From JAQVEB01 sp028698105 (lineage in GTDB: Bacteria > Bacteroidota > Bacteroidia > Bacteroidales > Dysgonomonadaceae), in NCBI GenBank assembly GCA_964293155.1, contig CAXYYA010000010.1, forward strand, positions 27,051 through 91,050: DNA of 64,000 bases. Reading direction: 5' to 3'. The notes under the pieces were generated by a model. It was not told the origin of the DNA, ran no database searches, and saw only the letters and a list, made by a program, of their open reading frames with translations. Shown piece after piece: positions 62,625 to 64,000 of the stretch. Each line of letters starts with the position of its first letter. Position 1 is the stretch's first letter. The translations under genes and the position numbers were made by a program.

Positions 62625-64000
62625 ATGAAGTACCGGTTGCTCGTTCTTATTTTTTTCGCCTCCACGCTCTTGCAGGCCCAGCAAAAACCGTCGCAACAAT
62701 GGCTTGACCAGAAGTTCTCGATGTTTATCCATTTCGGATTGTATTCCGTGTATGGCGGCGTGTATAACGGCGAACCTGTTCGTCGGGGTTACAGCGAACA
62801 GATTCAGTCGTTTGCCGGAATTTTCAGCGACTGGTATGCCGACACCGCGCAGCGGTTTAATCCCACCAAATGGAATCCCGACAGCATTGTGGCACTGGCA
62901 AAGGCGGCGGGAATGAAATCCATCGTTTTCACATCCAAGCATCACGACGGATTTTGCATGTATCATTCACAATACACCGATTTCAACATCGTGGATGCTA
63001 CGCCTTACGGCCGCGATTTGATGAAGGAGTTGGCCGATGCCTGCGCGCGCGGCGGAATCGCGTTTTCGGTGTATTACTCGCTTATTGACTGGCATTTTCC
63101 CGAAGCCTATCCGATTTCGAGCCACAATGCCGATCCTTTAACGATGCAACACCTAATCTACAATTACAAACAAGTTGAAGAAATTATGAGAAATTACGGG
63201 CCGATTTCTGAAATCTGGTTCGATATGGGTTCGTTGGAACCTTCGCAAAGCAAAATGCTTTACGATCTGGTAAATCGTTTGCAGCCCAAATGCATGATAA
63301 GCGGCAGGTTGGGAAATGATTACGTGGATTTTGCCGTGATGGCGGATAACGAATATCCCGATTACAAATTGGGTGTGCCGTGGCAAACCGCCGCCTCCAT
63401 GTTCGACGAAACGTGGGGTTACCGTTCTTGGCAGGAGCGGGGAGAAGTGAAACCGAAAGTGGCCGAAAAAATTGCCAGTTTGATAAAAGTGATCAGCCGT
63501 GGCGGAAATTACCTGCTGAATATCGGTCCGCGTGGCGATGGTTCCGTGGTGGAGTTTGAACGCGATGTGCTGCTCGAAATCGGAAAGTGGACACACGCCA
63601 ATGCCGAAGCCATTTACGGAACAAAAGCCAATCCGCTCCCGAAATCGTTCGATTGGGGCGATGTAACTACTAAAGGCAGTAACCTGTTTGCTTTCGTAGA
63701 AAAAATGCCCGCCTCGTTGAGAGTCGCTTTGTCGGGATTTTCAGGAAAAATGAACGATGTGCAACTGCTGTCAACCGGTAAATCGCTACCTTACAAACAA
63801 AATACGAATTCATTGGAGATAGACCTCTCCAATTTAGCGGCAAACGAACCGGTGCCTGTGTTGAAAATTTCGTTCGAAAACGGATTCAATGTTTTACCCG
63901 TTTCTTTGATATCAAACGGACTTTTATTCCCACAAAACGCCACGCCGGTTTTCGGACACTCAAGCCTCAACTATTACGCCGGTTACAAAAGTTTGACCGG
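62625..64000 (+). CDS. alpha-L-fucosidase, GH29 (partial, 3' end outside window)
   Basis: At least 458 residues; no stop before the window end. Signal peptide MKYRLLVLIFFASTLLQAQ, so secreted. The GH29 barrel is clear: WLDQKFSMFIHFGLYSVYGG, FTSKHHDGFCMYHS, the nucleophile Asp200 in EIWFDMGS, and GGNYLLNIGPRGDGSV. A carboxy beta domain begins near residue 340. It releases alpha-L-fucose from glycans. It lies outside the PUL on the other strand, but its product is the classical substrate of the FucI and FucP encoded there. Confidence 0.95.
   Translation, partial: MKYRLLVLIFFASTLLQAQQKPSQQWLDQKFSMFIHFGLYSVYGGVYNGEPVRRGYSEQIQSFAGIFSDWYADTAQRFNPTKWNPDSIVALAKAAGMKSIVFTSKHHDGFCMYHSQYTDFNIVDATPYGRDLMKELADACARGGIAFSVYYSLIDWHFPEAYPISSHNADPLTMQHLIYNYKQVEEIMRNYGPISEIWFDMGSLEPSQSKMLYDLVNRLQPKCMISGRLGNDYVDFAVMADNEYPDYKLGVPWQTAASMFDETWGYRSWQERGEVKPKVAEKIASLIKVISRGGNYLLNIGPRGDGSVVEFERDVLLEIGKWTHANAEAIYGTKANPLPKSFDWGDVTTKGSNLFAFVEKMPASLRVALSGFSGKMNDVQLLSTGKSLPYKQNTNSLEIDLSNLAANEPVPVLKISFENGFNVLPVSLISNGLLFPQNATPVFGHSSLNYYAGYKSLT

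Overview
The window is a 64 kb stretch of a Bacteroidota chromosome, most likely a Bacteroidales gut- or digester-type lineage (Dysgonomonadaceae/Porphyromonadaceae-like; the family is a guess). The evidence is a complete SusC/SusD pair, many secreted glycosidases with Bacteroidota-type signal peptides or lipoboxes, promoters with the Bacteroidota -7 element TAnnTTTG, and the near absence of Shine-Dalgarno sequences. I recognised no rRNA, tRNA, CRISPR array, prophage or integrase.

Layout. 1-2060 (+): a hypothetical protein, a mini membrane protein overlapping an ABC ATPase, and a Phd/RelE-like toxin-antitoxin pair with a palindromic operator. 2065-11446 (-): a ComEA-like protein, a very large alpha-2-macroglobulin lipoprotein and penicillin-binding protein 1C. 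The last two normally form a yfhM-pbpC operon, but here a REP-associated tyrosine transposase (RAYT) sits between them, and copies of a 28-bp palindrome occur inside or next to all three genes, several read through in frame as VETHGRASL-like peptides. 11536-20353 (+): housekeeping genes (SpmAB-like membrane protein, ybeY, an EEP hydrolase, then mnmG-apt-uvrC-dtd-mazG-like-deoC) with a perfect parS sequence between mnmG and apt. 20374-28390 (+): a GH2 beta-galactosidase, a calcineurin-like phosphoesterase, Hsp20, an envelope protein and an LVIVD lipoprotein. 28400-34004: divergent polyprenyl synthase/polA, a YqaA-like protein behind an inverted heptad-repeat leader, a radical SAM protein and a SemiSWEET-like protein. 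34098-35342 (-): a beta-lactamase-fold lipoprotein.

35455-57895 (-) is a polysaccharide utilisation locus of 13 genes: a LacI regulator, L-fucose/D-arabinose isomerase, GH172, SusC, SusD, a DUF3823 lipoprotein, two unclassified secreted proteins, two more GH172, an alpha/alpha-barrel-like protein, a DUF6786-like lipoprotein and a FucP-type permease, ending at a terminator. Two identical LacI-type operators lie before lacI and fucI. Three GH172 enzymes together with a FucI-type isomerase (this family also isomerises D-arabinose) make D-arabinan, as in mycobacterial arabinogalactan/lipoarabinomannan, an attractive substrate; this is inference.

57976-64000: ychF and nadA (-), an AT-rich 670-bp spacer, a DEAD-box helicase with a long leader, and the 5' part of a GH29 alpha-L-fucosidase cut by the window end.

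The strongest signals beyond ordinary annotation are the RAYT/palindrome system that writes peptides into host proteins, the GH172-rich locus with two unclassified secreted proteins, the parS site, and several inverted-repeat intergenic elements.
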